The translations under genes were made by a program, and so were the position numbers. Below, one piece after another: positions 49,318-58,993 of a DNA stretch of 64,000 nt. The stretch's first letter is position 1. Every line of letters begins with the position of its first letter. The notes beneath the pieces were generated by a model, which saw nothing but the letters and a program-made list of their open reading frames with translations, made no database searches and was not told the origin of the DNA. The DNA comes from Lichenicola sp050954785 (GTDB lineage: Bacteria; Pseudomonadota; Alphaproteobacteria; Acetobacterales; Acetobacteraceae), in contig JBPBQO010000001.1 of assembly GCA_050954785.1 (NCBI GenBank), positions 124,001-188,000 on the forward strand, given 5' to 3'.

Positions 49318-51033
49318 ATGTCGTTCCTGAGCGACGTCGCCGGTCTCGAACCCCTTGATCCGATTCCGGTTCGCACGCTGCCGGGGCTGCTCGAGGAAAC
49401 CGCAGGCGCGTTCCCGAACCGGATCGCGATCGATTTCCTGGGCCGGCGGTGGCGCTATTCGTCAATCGCCGACCTGGTGGATCGTGCGGCCCAGGGTCTG
49501 CAGGAACTGGGGCTGACGCCGGGGGAACGGGTCGGGCTATGTCTGCCCAACACGCCGTACTTCGTCATTTTCTATTTCGCCATCATGAAGGCTGGCGGAA
49601 TCGTGGTGAACTACAACCCGCTCTATACCGAGCGGGAACTCGCCACGCAGGTCGACGATTCCGGCACGACGATGATGGTGCTGCCGGACGTGCGCGCGCT
49701 ACACGACAAGGTGGTCGCGGTGGCAGCCCGCACTGGTCTGCGCAAGCTGATCGTGTGTCCGATGGCGGGCGCCATGCCGCCGCTCAAGCGCGTGCTTTAC
49801 AGCGCACTCAAGCGCCGTGACATCGCGGCTCCCGGGAAGGGTCCGCTCTATGCCTCGTATGCCGGGCTGATCGCCAACGAGGGCCGTCCGCGGCCGGTGC
49901 CGCTCGACGTGCACGACGTCGCCTTGCTGCAATATACCGGCGGTACCACCGGCCTTCCCAAGGGGGCGGCCCTTACCCACGCCAACCTCACCGCCAACAG
50001 CGCGCAGGAGATCGTGGTGATGGCGGTCGGCAATCTGGACGTGCGGATACTCGGCGTTCTGCCGTTGTTCCACGTGTTCGCACTGACCACGGTGCTGAAC
50101 TACGCGATCGCTACCGGCTCGACGATGATCCTGCTGCCACGCTTCCAGATGAAGTCGATCCTGAGCACGATCCGCCGCACCCAGCCAAACATTTTCCCCG
50201 CCGTGCCGACACTTTATACTGCGGTGGCCGACGCGGTGGAGGCAGGATCGCGTCGTCAGGCGCGGGCGATGCGTTCGATCCGCTTCTGTATCTCGGGTGG
50301 TGCGCCGCTGCCGGCGGAGGTCAAGCGCCGGTTCGAGAGCCTGACCGGCTGCCACGTCGCCGAGGGCTATGGGCTGAGCGAAGCCTCGCCGGTGCTGACC
50401 TGCAACCCGCTGGAGCAGAAGGACAAGCCGGGTTCGGCGGGATTGCCAGTCATCGGGACAGTGATCGAAATACGCGATCTCGGGGATCCGACGCGCGTGC
50501 TGACGCAGGGCGAACGTGGCGAGGTGTGCGCCCGCGGGCCGCAGATCATGAAAGGCTACTGGAACCATCCCCAGGAAACCGAGGCAACGATGATCGACGG
50601 CGCGCTGCGCACCGGCGACATCGGCTATCTGGACGAGGACGGCTACCTCTATCTGGTCGACCGCATCAAGGATCTGATCCTGTGCAGCGGCTTCAACGTC
50701 TATCCGCGGGTGATCGAGGAGGCGCTGTATCGTCATCCCGATGTCCTCGAGGCAAGCGTCATCGGCCTGCCGGACCATTATCGCGGGGAGGCGCCGAAAG
50801 CGTTCGTCGCACTGAAAGCGGGTGCGACCGTGACCGAGGCGGAGCTCTGCAGCTTTCTGGTCGGGCAGGTGTCGCGGATCGAGATGCCGCGCGAGATCGA
50901 GATCCGTGCATCGTTGCCACGCACGCTGGTCGGCAAGCTGTCCAAGAAGGAGCTGGTTGCCGAGGAAGCCGCCAAGCGACTGGTTGCCACAGGACAGGCC
51001 GCGCCGACCGTGGCCAGTCACGCTGCTGCCTGA
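49318..51033 (+). CDS. fadD: Long-chain fatty-acid CoA ligase
   Basis: The 571-residue protein is an AMP-forming acyl-CoA synthetase with the P-loop-like YTGGTTGLPKGAALTH, the A5 motif EGYGLSEASPV, RTGDIGYLDEDGYLYLVDRIKD and a C-terminal catalytic Lys in PRTLVGKLSKKEL. It activates imported fatty acids. AAGGA lies eight bases before ATG 49318; upstream frame overlaps fadL and was discarded. It follows fadL by 31 bases in the same operon. Confidence 0.93.
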   Translation: MSFLSDVAGLEPLDPIPVRTLPGLLEETAGAFPNRIAIDFLGRRWRYSSIADLVDRAAQGLQELGLTPGERVGLCLPNTPYFVIFYFAIMKAGGIVVNYNPLYTERELATQVDDSGTTMMVLPDVRALHDKVVAVAARTGLRKLIVCPMAGAMPPLKRVLYSALKRRDIAAPGKGPLYASYAGLIANEGRPRPVPLDVHDVALLQYTGGTTGLPKGAALTHANLTANSAQEIVVMAVGNLDVRILGVLPLFHVFALTTVLNYAIATGSTMILLPRFQMKSILSTIRRTQPNIFPAVPTLYTAVADAVEAGSRRQARAMRSIRFCISGGAPLPAEVKRRFESLTGCHVAEGYGLSEASPVLTCNPLEQKDKPGSAGLPVIGTVIEIRDLGDPTRVLTQGERGEVCARGPQIMKGYWNHPQETEATMIDGALRTGDIGYLDEDGYLYLVDRIKDLILCSGFNVYPRVIEEALYRHPDVLEASVIGLPDHYRGEAPKAFVALKAGATVTEAELCSFLVGQVSRIEMPREIEIRASLPRTLVGKLSKKELVAEEAAKRLVATGQAAPTVASHAAA

Positions 51034-51116
51034 CATCCGATCGCTGTCGGTGCGATACGGATGCTCGCGAAAACAATGGGCTAGACCTGCCTGCCCCGCC
51101 GCGCTGGAGTTCAAGA

Positions 51117-51518
51117 ATGGCAGATGCCCTGATCGAGGTCGTTCAACACGACCGGTTGCTGACCGTGACCGAACTGGCTGTCGAGCTCGGCGTGACGGCC
51201 CGGGCGATCCGTTTCTATGAGGATAAGGGCCTGATCCAGCCAGGCCGGGCCGGAGCCACGCGTGTCTATACCTATCGCGAACATGCCCGCATGCAGTTGA
51301 TCCTGCGCGGCAAGCGGCTCGGCTTCAGCCTTCGCGAGATCAAGGAGTTCCTCGATCTCTACGACGTCGATCCCGAACACGACGAACAGAAACGCCTGCT
51401 GCTGCGCGCGGTCCGCGACCGTATCAAACAGCTCCGCGCCATGAGTGCCGCACTGACCCGAACCCTGGACGAGTTGCAGGCGATCGAGCTGCAGGTTTCG
51501 TCCGCGCTGGAACGCTGA
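51117..51518 (+). CDS. MerR-family regulator (LiuR-like)
   Basis: The 133-residue protein has an N-terminal MerR helix-turn-helix (LTVTELAVELGVTARAIRFYEDKGLI, followed by VYTYREHARMQLILRGKRLGFSLREI) and a C-terminal coiled coil. It lacks the Cys residues of metal or redox MerR proteins, fitting a ligand-responsive type such as LiuR. Placed at the end of the fadL-fadD operon, it probably controls the divergent fad genes through the palindrome at 47853. Confidence 0.85.
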   Translation: MADALIEVVQHDRLLTVTELAVELGVTARAIRFYEDKGLIQPGRAGATRVYTYREHARMQLILRGKRLGFSLREIKEFLDLYDVDPEHDEQKRLLLRAVRDRIKQLRAMSAALTRTLDELQAIELQVSSALER

Positions 51519-51621
51519 GCAGATAAATTAGCATCAACCCGGAAGCCGGATACATTGGCCGATTGTCTCGATCCCGCAACTGCCCAATGCTGCAGCCTGA
51601 ACAGCGGGTAGGGGATAATCC

Positions 51622-52626
51622 GTGGCCAGGGTCATCGACACGTCGCATGGGATGAAATTGGTCGTGCAGCCGGACGACGGGGTCCGCAGCGTCACCGCGC
51701 TGATCGATGCGGCGCGCCACAGTGTCTCGATCAAGATGTTCACCTTCACCTCGCCGGAGATCCTGGCGGCACTGGAAGCGGCAACGGCACGCGGCGTCAC
51801 GGTGCGGGTGATGCTGAACCCGCAACGTTCGTCCGGCAGCCGTGCCAACGACGAGACGCGCGAGCGGCTGGCGGGGTCCGGTATCCAGTGCGACTGGAGC
51901 AGCCCGAGCTTCGCCGTCACGCACGAGAAGTCGATGGTGGTGGATGGCCGGACGACGCTGATCGCCACGTTCAATTTCTGCGAGAAGTATTTCACCACCA
52001 CCCGCGACTATGGCCTGGTGCTGCGGGACGAGGCGGTGGCGGCCGAAGTCGGTGCCTGCTTCGAGGCCGATTTGGCCCGCCTTCCGTTCGAACCGGGACC
52101 CGGCAGCCGGCTGCTCTGGAGCAACACCAGCTCGCGACAGGTCATGTGCGACTTCATCGACGAAGCCGGTAAAAGCCTTTCGGTGCAGCATCCGAAGTTC
52201 GTCGACATGACGGTGCTGGACCGGCTGATGGCAGCGCTCGACCGTGGTGTCGCGGTCAAGGTGTTGTGCGGCGGCAAGCACGGCATCAGCGACTACGACC
52301 TGCTCGACACCTTCTCGTCGCTGCACATGCTTCGTCGTGCCGGCGCGCGCATTCACAAGCAGCACGGCCTGCGCACCCACGCCAAGCTGATCCTGGCCGA
52401 CGATGCACGGGCACTGGTCGGCTCGATGAACATCGACCGCAGCGCGTTCGACCTGCGCCGCGAACTCGGCATCGTCGTCGAAGCGCCCGAGATCGTGCTG
52501 GGACTGAAGCGGGTGTTCGACGGCGACTGGGACGAGAGCAAGCGCTACGACGCGCCGGACCCGCTCATGGCCGCCGCCCATGTCGAGAACGACCAGCCGC
52601 ACGATCCGGACTACGTCCATGAGTGA
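51622..52626 (+). CDS. Phospholipase D-family protein (cardiolipin synthase-like)
   Basis: The 334-residue protein has two HKD motifs: HEKSMVVDGRTTLIATFNF near residue 94 and HAKLILADDARALVGSMNID near residue 252, each HxKxxxxD with downstream Asn. It has no transmembrane helix or signal peptide. Family members transfer phosphatidyl groups or cleave nucleic acids. It begins with GTG after a GGGGA site and overlaps the chromate transporter start by eight bases. Confidence 0.88.
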   Translation: MARVIDTSHGMKLVVQPDDGVRSVTALIDAARHSVSIKMFTFTSPEILAALEAATARGVTVRVMLNPQRSSGSRANDETRERLAGSGIQCDWSSPSFAVTHEKSMVVDGRTTLIATFNFCEKYFTTTRDYGLVLRDEAVAAEVGACFEADLARLPFEPGPGSRLLWSNTSSRQVMCDFIDEAGKSLSVQHPKFVDMTVLDRLMAALDRGVAVKVLCGGKHGISDYDLLDTFSSLHMLRRAGARIHKQHGLRTHAKLILADDARALVGSMNIDRSAFDLRRELGIVVEAPEIVLGLKRVFDGDWDESKRYDAPDPLMAAAHVENDQPHDPDYVHE

Positions 52627-53221
52627 AACCGCAGGATCCGCACCTGCCGGCACCGGCGGTCCCGGGCATCCGAGCCTGTGGGAACTGGCACGGACGTTCA
52701 ACACCATCTCGCTGGCGAGTTTCGGCGGCGGACTCTCGGCGTGGTCGCGCGAGATCGTGGTGATGCGTCGCGGCTGGATGAACGAGACCGAATTCCTGAG
52801 CGCCATGACCATCTGCCGCCTGCTGCCTGGCGCCAACCAGGTCAACGTGGCGATCTTTGTCGGCGCCCGCATGCAGGGGATGGGTGGCGCCGCGGCGGCC
52901 GTGGCCGGGCTGATCGCGATCCCGTTCGTCATCATCGTCGCACTGTGCGCGTTCGCCACCCGCTACCAGCATGTCGGCGCGGTGCAGCACGTGCTGGCCG
53001 GTCTGAACCCGGCGGCAGTGGCACTCACCCTGTCGATGGTCTGGCAGACCGGCCGCAAGACGCTGCGCTCGATGGTGCCGTTCGCGCTGTGCCTCGCGAC
53101 CACGGTCGCGGCGGCGGTGCTGCGTGTGCCGCTCTGGGCGACGATGCTGGTGCTGGGGCCGGTCGGTGTGTTCTGGAGCTACCGGCAGCCGGCGCAGGTG
53201 CATCCGGGAGCGTCCGGTTGA
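52619..53221 (+). CDS. Chromate transporter, N-terminal half subunit
   Basis: The 200-residue membrane protein has the CHR-domain start ELARTFNTISLASFGGGLSAWSREIVVMRRGWM and CRLLPGANQVNVAIFVGARMQG. It is one half of a split ChrA-type transporter (short-chain CHR family), with the other half encoded next and overlapping by four bases. Chromate efflux is the family role; the true substrate of short CHR pairs is often untested. Confidence 0.87.
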   Translation: MSETAGSAPAGTGGPGHPSLWELARTFNTISLASFGGGLSAWSREIVVMRRGWMNETEFLSAMTICRLLPGANQVNVAIFVGARMQGMGGAAAAVAGLIAIPFVIIVALCAFATRYQHVGAVQHVLAGLNPAAVALTLSMVWQTGRKTLRSMVPFALCLATTVAAAVLRVPLWATMLVLGPVGVFWSYRQPAQVHPGASG

Positions 53222-53745
53222 CCCCTGCCCGGATCCTGCAGATCTGTCTGCTGTTCGGGTCTTCGTCGCTGCTGTCGTTCGGCGGCGGCAATGCCGTCAT
53301 CCCGCAGATCCAGCTCAAGGCGGTGCACACCTACGGGTGGATCACCGCCGAGCAGTTCTCGCAGGCATTCGCCATCGCCCAGGCCGCTCCCGGCCCCAGC
53401 ACGCTGCTGGTCAGCGCGATCGGCTATCAGGCCGGCGGCATACCGGGCGCGTTGCTGGCAACCGTGGCGATGATCCTGCCTGCCTGGATCCTGGTCTATG
53501 TCGCGGCCCGGTTCTGGCTCGGCGCGAAGCGGTCCCGCTGGCGCATCGCGATCGAGGAAGGACTGGCGCCGATCGCCATCGGGTTGATCCTGGCCAGCGC
53601 CATCGTGATCGCCCGCAGTACCGATCATGGCCTGATGCAATACGTGCTGACCGCGATCGCGACCGTGGTGTTCTGCGCGGTGAAGCTGAACCCGCTCTGG
53701 GTGATGGGCGCATGTGGCCTGGCCGGCTGGGCGCTCGCTTTGTAG
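53218..53745 (+). CDS. Chromate transporter, C-terminal half subunit
   Basis: The 175-residue protein repeats the CHR pattern: ILQICLLFGSSSLLSFGGGNAVIPQIQLKAVHTYGWI and FAIAQAAPGPSTLLVSAIGYQAGG. Start TTG at 53218 overlaps the upstream stop (TTGA). The pair together makes about 375 residues, the length of a bidomain ChrA. The gene converges on the DUF4239 gene with five bases between. Confidence 0.85.
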   Translation: MTPARILQICLLFGSSSLLSFGGGNAVIPQIQLKAVHTYGWITAEQFSQAFAIAQAAPGPSTLLVSAIGYQAGGIPGALLATVAMILPAWILVYVAARFWLGAKRSRWRIAIEEGLAPIAIGLILASAIVIARSTDHGLMQYVLTAIATVVFCAVKLNPLWVMGACGLAGWALAL

Positions 53746-53750
53746 CGGCG

Positions 53751-54515
53751 CTATTCCGCGAGAATGGTTTGCAGGGCTTCCCTGAGCGGTGCATCGGACA
53801 CCACGACCAGGCCGGCGAACGGCGTGTTCATGTCCAGGATCACGAACAGCGCCAGCACGATCGCCACGACCGACAGGCCGATGATGAGGCTGCCGAGCAG
53901 GCTATGCTCGGTGATCAGGCCGAAGCAGCCATACACCACCATCAGCCACACGGTCAGCACGGCATAGAACGACAGGCTGGTCTGGCCCCGGGCCTCGTCA
54001 CCGATCCGGTGACGCTCCTGTTGCAGTCGGGTGAGCTGCGTCAGCGCCTCGTCGCGCAGATGGCGCTCCAGGTTCGTCGCCGCAGGCAGTTCGAGCATGC
54101 CGGCCTCGATCCGGCTCAGCAGCCCGAACCGCTGCGTGGTGGCAGCACCCAGTCCGTGCGGGGTCTGAGCCACGACATCCTGCGTGTAGCGCACCAGCAG
54201 CGGATGCAGCGCCGCCGCTCCGGGACCATAGCTGTTCAATGTCTGATCGAGCGTGATGATCTGGATCGCGTAGGCCCGAACGTCGTCGCCGGTCGCATCG
54301 AAGGTTGTCTTGGCGTTGGTGATCAGCAGGCCGAGCACGATCGCGGCGAACGTCACCAGCATGTCGATGACCAGGTGCAGCATCTCGTGGGTCTTGGCGC
54401 CGCGATGGGCCTCCGGCAGCCGACGTTGCACCAGCGTGCCGATGACGAAGCTGCCGAACAGCAGCGGCAGCAGGATCGATGCATGGAGCAGGTCGGAAAG
54501 ATCGCTCCAGGACAT
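53751..54515 (-). CDS. DUF4239-like (bestrophin-like) membrane protein
   Basis: The 254-residue protein has about four helices: two near residues 12-65 (LVTFAAIVLGLLITNAKTTFDATGDDVRAYA), a long cytoplasmic or periplasmic helical loop, and two near 185-235 ending in FVILDMNTPFAGLVVVSDAPLREAL. This is the DUF4239 layout, distantly bestrophin-like. Function unknown. It reads from a hairpin that follows the bactofilin gene. Confidence 0.7.
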   Translation of the reverse strand: MSWSDLSDLLHASILLPLLFGSFVIGTLVQRRLPEAHRGAKTHEMLHLVIDMLVTFAAIVLGLLITNAKTTFDATGDDVRAYAIQIITLDQTLNSYGPGAAALHPLLVRYTQDVVAQTPHGLGAATTQRFGLLSRIEAGMLELPAATNLERHLRDEALTQLTRLQQERHRIGDEARGQTSLSFYAVLTVWLMVVYGCFGLITEHSLLGSLIIGLSVVAIVLALFVILDMNTPFAGLVVVSDAPLREALQTILAE

Positions 54516-54535
54516 GTCGTTGGTCCGCAGCGCCG

Positions 54536-54565
54536 ACCTCCCGGCCCATCGACGGGCCGGGAGGT
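54536..54565 (-). terminator. Hairpin between bactofilin and DUF4239 genes
   Basis: ACCTCCCGGCCC pairs with GGGCCGGGAGGT around an ATCGAC loop, 12 base pairs, all but one GC. It sits 20 bases after the bactofilin stop on the minus strand. No U-tail follows, so termination is likely but incomplete. Confidence 0.6.
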
Positions 54566-54584
54566 TCGGGCTGGATTGCAGGCG

Positions 54585-55406
54585 TTACGGGGTCGCGGCG
54601 TGCGCCGGGTCGATTGCGGCAACCGGCGACGGTGCTGGCCGGCTGGCCTGGCCCTGCTCGCCGACCGGCTGCGATGCCGGACGTGCCTGATCGGTGATCA
54701 TCTCGAGACGACCGGTGACCTGGCCGCCATCCTCGACCTGCAGGCGACGGCACTTGGCAGTGCCGATCAACCGGCCGCTGGCACGGATGGTAAGGTTGCC
54801 ACGCGCGGTCAGCGTGCCGTCGACGGTTCCGGCGAGCTCGGCGTCCTCGACTTCGATTTCACCACGGAACACGCCGCCCGGTGCGACCGAGAGCTCCGTC
54901 GCATGGATCATGGTCGCCTCGACGGTGCCCTCGACCACCAGCCGCTCGGCGTCCTGGACCACGCCCTGGACGCTGATGCCGCGACCGACCACCAGGGTCC
55001 GACGCTCGGTCATGTCCTTCTTGGGGGCCGCGCCGGGAGCACCGGGAGGTGCGCCGGGGGTGCCGGGCAGAGGACCGCGGCTTGGAATGCCACCAGGCGG
55101 AAGGGCGCCTGCGGACGGGGGGCTGGGAGGCGTCGGAAACGGCGAACGACCCATCGATGAGGGCTCCTTGGACGGTGCTGGGTTCTGGGCGGAATTCTGG
55201 CCTGGTGTCTGGGCCGCCTGGCCCATCGACGAGGATGTCGGAAGTGCCGGCGCGCCTGGAACCCCAGGCGGACGCGGGCTCCCTGCATCCGGGGCGGCGG
55301 CCGCGGCGGCTTGCTGTGCCGGCTGGCCTGGTCGCGTGGCGGTCGCGGGACCCGGCGGGATCGCTGGGACCTCGCTGGCCTCTTCTGGTTTGCGTCGTCT
55401 GAACAC
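54585..55406 (-). CDS. Bactofilin-like polymer-forming cytoskeletal protein
   Basis: The 273-residue protein has a basic N-terminus (FRRRKPEE), about 110 residues of Pro/Ala/Gly/Gln-rich disordered sequence, and a bactofilin (DUF583) beta-helix from about residue 130 to 230: LVVGRGISVQGVVQDAERLVVEGTVEA, HATELSVAPGGVFRGEIEVEDAELAGTVDGTL. Bactofilins polymerise without nucleotide into membrane-linked scaffolds. GTG 55406 has GGGGGA seven bases upstream. The C-terminal tail is again Pro/Ala-rich. Confidence 0.85.
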   Translation of the reverse strand: MFRRRKPEEASEVPAIPPGPATATRPGQPAQQAAAAAAPDAGSPRPPGVPGAPALPTSSSMGQAAQTPGQNSAQNPAPSKEPSSMGRSPFPTPPSPPSAGALPPGGIPSRGPLPGTPGAPPGAPGAAPKKDMTERRTLVVGRGISVQGVVQDAERLVVEGTVEATMIHATELSVAPGGVFRGEIEVEDAELAGTVDGTLTARGNLTIRASGRLIGTAKCRRLQVEDGGQVTGRLEMITDQARPASQPVGEQGQASRPAPSPVAAIDPAHAATP

Positions 55407-55633
55407 CTGGATCCCCCGCTGCGCTCGATGTCTCGGTTCTGAACGGCACGGCCGTCCAGCGGGAGTCTCACACACACATCTACGAGAGCGCGAGACCGGC
55501 CTTCGCCTTACACGCTGGCCAGGGCGGCGGACAAGTGCGAAGGCAATGCTAAATCGCGATCGGGGCAGGCTGCATTGCCGCATGCGGCCTCCGATGCTAG
55601 CGGACGCACGATTGCCTGCTGGAGCACCTGACC

Positions 55634-56656
55634 GTGAGCTTGGCCAACATTACCCGGGATGCCCGGTTCGACCTGCTCGGCATCGGCAACGCCATCGTCG
55701 ACGTGCTGGCTGCGGTGCCGGACGGCATGCCGCAGGCCGAAGGGATGGTCCCGGGCAGCATGACGCTGATCGTGGCTGCCCGTGCGGACGCACTTTATGC
55801 CCTTCTGGAGCAGCCCCAACAGACGGGCGGCGGCTCGGCCGCGAATACCTGCGTCGTGGCGTCGCTGCTCGGTGCCCGCACCGCCTATCTCGGCACGGTT
55901 GCCGAGGACGCGCTGGGTGCCGCGTTTGCCAGCGACCTGGTTTCGGCCGGCATCCACTACCCGACTGCCCCACTCGGTGCCGACCGGGCCGACGGACGCT
56001 CGACCGCCCGCTGCCTGATCCTGGTGACCCCGGACGGCCAGCGCACGATGAACACCTATCTCGGCGCCTGCACCGCGTTCGGACCGGACGATGTCGATGC
56101 CGATGCTGTCGGGGACGCCCGCATCACCTATCTCGAGGGCTACCTGTTCGACCCGCCGGCAGCCCAGGATGCCTTCAGGCGTGCTGCCACCATCGCCCAC
56201 GAAGCCGGACGCACGGTGGCCTTGTCGCTGTCGGACCCGTTCTGCGTCGACCGGCACCGGCCGGCCTTCCTCGAACTGGCGGCCGGCCATGTGGACATCC
56301 TGTTCGCCAACGAGGACGAAATCATGTCGCTCTATCAGGCGGACAGCTTCGAGCAGGCGGCCGAGCGCGTGTCTCGGGACGTCGAGCTGGCCGTGCTGAC
56401 CCGTTCCGAAAAAGGCAGCGTCGCGTTCCGGCACGGCGAGCGTACCGACATCGAGGCGGTGCCGACCAGCATTGTCGACAGCACCGGCGCCGGCGACGCC
56501 TATGCCGCGGGCTTCCTGGTCGGGCTGGCGGAAGGCAGGTCGATCGCCGAATGCGGGCGGATCGGCAGCATCGCCGCATCGGAGGTGATTTCGCATTTCG
56601 GGGCCCGTCCGTTGGCCGACCTGCGCGCGCTGGTGACCCGCCCTGCGTCGGGCTGA
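55634..56656 (+). CDS. Adenosine kinase (PfkB family)
   Basis: The 340-residue sugar/nucleoside kinase has the PfkB start FDLLGIGNAIVDVLA, TGGGSAANTCVVASLLGARTAYLGTV, and the catalytic C-terminal motif IVDSTGAGDAYAAGFLVGLAEG with its base Asp. It resembles alphaproteobacterial adenosine kinases. GTG start at 55634. The 227-base gap to the bactofilin gene is a divergent promoter region without other features. Confidence 0.9.
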   Translation: MSLANITRDARFDLLGIGNAIVDVLAAVPDGMPQAEGMVPGSMTLIVAARADALYALLEQPQQTGGGSAANTCVVASLLGARTAYLGTVAEDALGAAFASDLVSAGIHYPTAPLGADRADGRSTARCLILVTPDGQRTMNTYLGACTAFGPDDVDADAVGDARITYLEGYLFDPPAAQDAFRRAATIAHEAGRTVALSLSDPFCVDRHRPAFLELAAGHVDILFANEDEIMSLYQADSFEQAAERVSRDVELAVLTRSEKGSVAFRHGERTDIEAVPTSIVDSTGAGDAYAAGFLVGLAEGRSIAECGRIGSIAASEVISHFGARPLADLRALVTRPASG

Positions 56657-56863
56657 ACCACCTATTTGCATTTTTGGCGTGCAAACAGTGCGTCGCAGCA
56701 TTATCTAGCCGCCAGCATCACGGTTTCATCCGGCATCCAGTCGTGTCGGGACACCGATCCATCATTCTAGTCGGGCCGAAGCGGGCCCGCGCCGCTGCCA
56801 CCATCCGGGTGGCGGCGTCGTTCGCGCATTTTCCGCGCCGCCAAGAGCCCACAGGTCAGACGC

Positions 56864-58690
56864 ATGGAAATCCGCAACATCGCCATCATCGCGCACGTCG
56901 ATCATGGCAAGACAACCCTCGTCGACCAGCTCCTGAGGCAGTCGGGCGCCTTCCGCGAAAATCAGGTGGTCGCCGAACGGGCGATGGATCGCAACGACCT
57001 GGAGCGTGAGCGCGGCATCACCATCCTGGCGAAGTGCACCAGCGTCGTCTGGAAGAACACCCGGATCAACATCATCGATACGCCCGGACACGCCGATTTC
57101 GGCGGCGAAGTCGAGCGCATCCTGAACATGGTGGATGGCGCGATCGTGCTGGTGGATGCCGCCGAAGGCGCGCTGCCGCAAACCAAGTTCGTGCTGACCA
57201 AGGCCCTTGCCCGCGGCATCAAGCCGATCGTGGTCGTCAACAAGGTCGACCGTCAGGACGCCCGTCCGGACGAGGTCCATAACGAGGTGTTCGACCTGTT
57301 CGCCGCCCTCGGCGCCACCGACGAGCAGCTCGACTTTCCGATGCTGTTCGCCTCCGGCCGTCAGGGCTGGGCCGATGTCGAGCTCGATGGTCCGAAGAAG
57401 GACCTGGCACCGCTCTACGATCTCGTGCTGAGCCACGTGAACCCGCCGGCCCTGAACAAGGACGCGCCGTTCGCGATGGTCGCTTCCATCCTCGAGGCCG
57501 ACCCGTTCCTAGGTCGCGTGCTGACCGGCCGCATCGAGCAGGGCCGTGCCAGGCTGAACATGCCGGTCCGCGTGCTGCGTGCCGACGGCACCGTGGTCGA
57601 GACCGGACGCCTGACCAAGCTGCTGTCGTTCCGCGGCCTGGACCGTGTGGTGATCGAGGAGGCCGAAGCCGGCGACATCATCGCGGTTGCCGGCCTGTCC
57701 GATGCGACCATTCCGGAAACCATCGCGTCGCCCGAAGTCACCGCGGCCCTGCCGGCCATCCCGGTCGATCCGCCGACCCTGGCGATGACCTTTCGCCTGA
57801 ACGACGGCCCGCTCGGCGGCCGTGAAGGCAAGAAGGTCACGTCGCGCCAGATCCGCGACCGTCTGTTCAAGGAAGTGGAGGGCAACGTCGCCATTCGCGT
57901 CTCCGAGAGCCCGGAGAGCGAGGCATTCGAGGTTGCCGGTCGTGGCGAGCTTCAGCTCGGCGTGCTGATCGAGCAGATGCGCCGCGAGGGTTTCGAGCTG
58001 ACCATCGGCCGTCCCCGCGTTCTGACGCGTCAGAACGAAGAGACCGGCGAGCGCGAGGAGCCGTTCGAGGAAGTGCTGGTCGACGTGGACGAGGCCTTCT
58101 CCGGCGTCGTCGTCGAGAAGATGAGCATCCGCAAAGGCCAGATGCAGGACATGCGTCCGTCCGGCGGCGGCAAGGTGCGGCTGACCTTCCTGATCCCGTC
58201 GCGCGGCCTGATCGGCTATCACGGCGAGTTCCTGACCGACACGCGCGGCACCGGCATCATGAACCGGCTGTTCGCCGGTTATCAGCCCTGGGCCGGAACG
58301 ATCGAGGGTCGCAGCAAGGGTTCGCTGATCAGCTCCGAGGACGGAGCGGCAGTGCAGTATGCGCTCTGGTATCTGCAGGAGCGCGGCCAGTTGTTCGTCG
58401 ACCCGGGCGAGAAGGTTTATGTCGGCATGATCCTGGGCGAGCATTCCCGTGGGTCGGATCTCGAGATCAACCCGATCAAGGAAAAGAAGCTCACCAACAT
58501 TCGCGCTGCCGGCAAGGACGATGCGATGCTGCTGACGCCGCCGCGCCGGATGAGCCTCGAGCAGGCGATCGCCTACATCGAGGATGACGAGCTGGTCGAG
58601 GTGACCCCGTCTGCGATTCGCATCCGCAAGCGTTACCTGGATCCGAACGAGCGCAAGCGCATGGAGCGTAAGGGCGACAGCGCCGCCTGA
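56864..58690 (+). CDS. typA: TypA/BipA ribosome-associated GTPase
   Basis: The 608-residue GTPase has G1 AHVDHGKTTLVDQLL near residue 11, switch region RERGITILAKCTS, DTPGHADFGGEVERIL and NKVDRQDARPDEV, then EF-G-like domains and the TypA-specific C-terminal region (RGLIGYHGEFLTDTRGTGIMN). It binds 70S ribosomes and supports ribosome assembly and stress adaptation. The 207-base gap after the adenosine kinase is a promoter region. A hairpin terminator follows. Confidence 0.96.
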   Translation: MEIRNIAIIAHVDHGKTTLVDQLLRQSGAFRENQVVAERAMDRNDLERERGITILAKCTSVVWKNTRINIIDTPGHADFGGEVERILNMVDGAIVLVDAAEGALPQTKFVLTKALARGIKPIVVVNKVDRQDARPDEVHNEVFDLFAALGATDEQLDFPMLFASGRQGWADVELDGPKKDLAPLYDLVLSHVNPPALNKDAPFAMVASILEADPFLGRVLTGRIEQGRARLNMPVRVLRADGTVVETGRLTKLLSFRGLDRVVIEEAEAGDIIAVAGLSDATIPETIASPEVTAALPAIPVDPPTLAMTFRLNDGPLGGREGKKVTSRQIRDRLFKEVEGNVAIRVSESPESEAFEVAGRGELQLGVLIEQMRREGFELTIGRPRVLTRQNEETGEREEPFEEVLVDVDEAFSGVVVEKMSIRKGQMQDMRPSGGGKVRLTFLIPSRGLIGYHGEFLTDTRGTGIMNRLFAGYQPWAGTIEGRSKGSLISSEDGAAVQYALWYLQERGQLFVDPGEKVYVGMILGEHSRGSDLEINPIKEKKLTNIRAAGKDDAMLLTPPRRMSLEQAIAYIEDDELVEVTPSAIRIRKRYLDPNERKRMERKGDSAA

Positions 58691-58702
58691 CACAGTGCAA
58701 GC

Positions 58703-58734
58703 CCGTCCGGCGGTGGGTGTCCATCGCCGGACGG
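58703..58734 (+). terminator. Probable typA terminator
   Basis: CCGTCCGGCG and CGCCGGACGG pair perfectly over 10 bases with a 12-base loop, 13 bases after the typA stop. A short TTTG follows some bases later, so the U-tail is weak. Confidence 0.7.
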
Positions 58735-58993
58735 ACTCGGTTTGTGATATTTCAATACGTTAAGCCATTTGTTCAACCGGTTTTCAGACATCTGCCACGA
58801 AGCTGACACGATTTGTTATGTGGTTGACGTCGGTTTGTGTTGTATTTCGGGCGACAGCGTAAGAAACTTATAAAGATTACCAAATTTTGACCCGCGACGC
58901 GCCTGGGGCGCCATGGTATGGACTCGGTGCGCAGCCGAACCCCTTCTGGGGTCGATGTTGCAGCAACGCCTGCCCCACACCGCGGAGACATCC

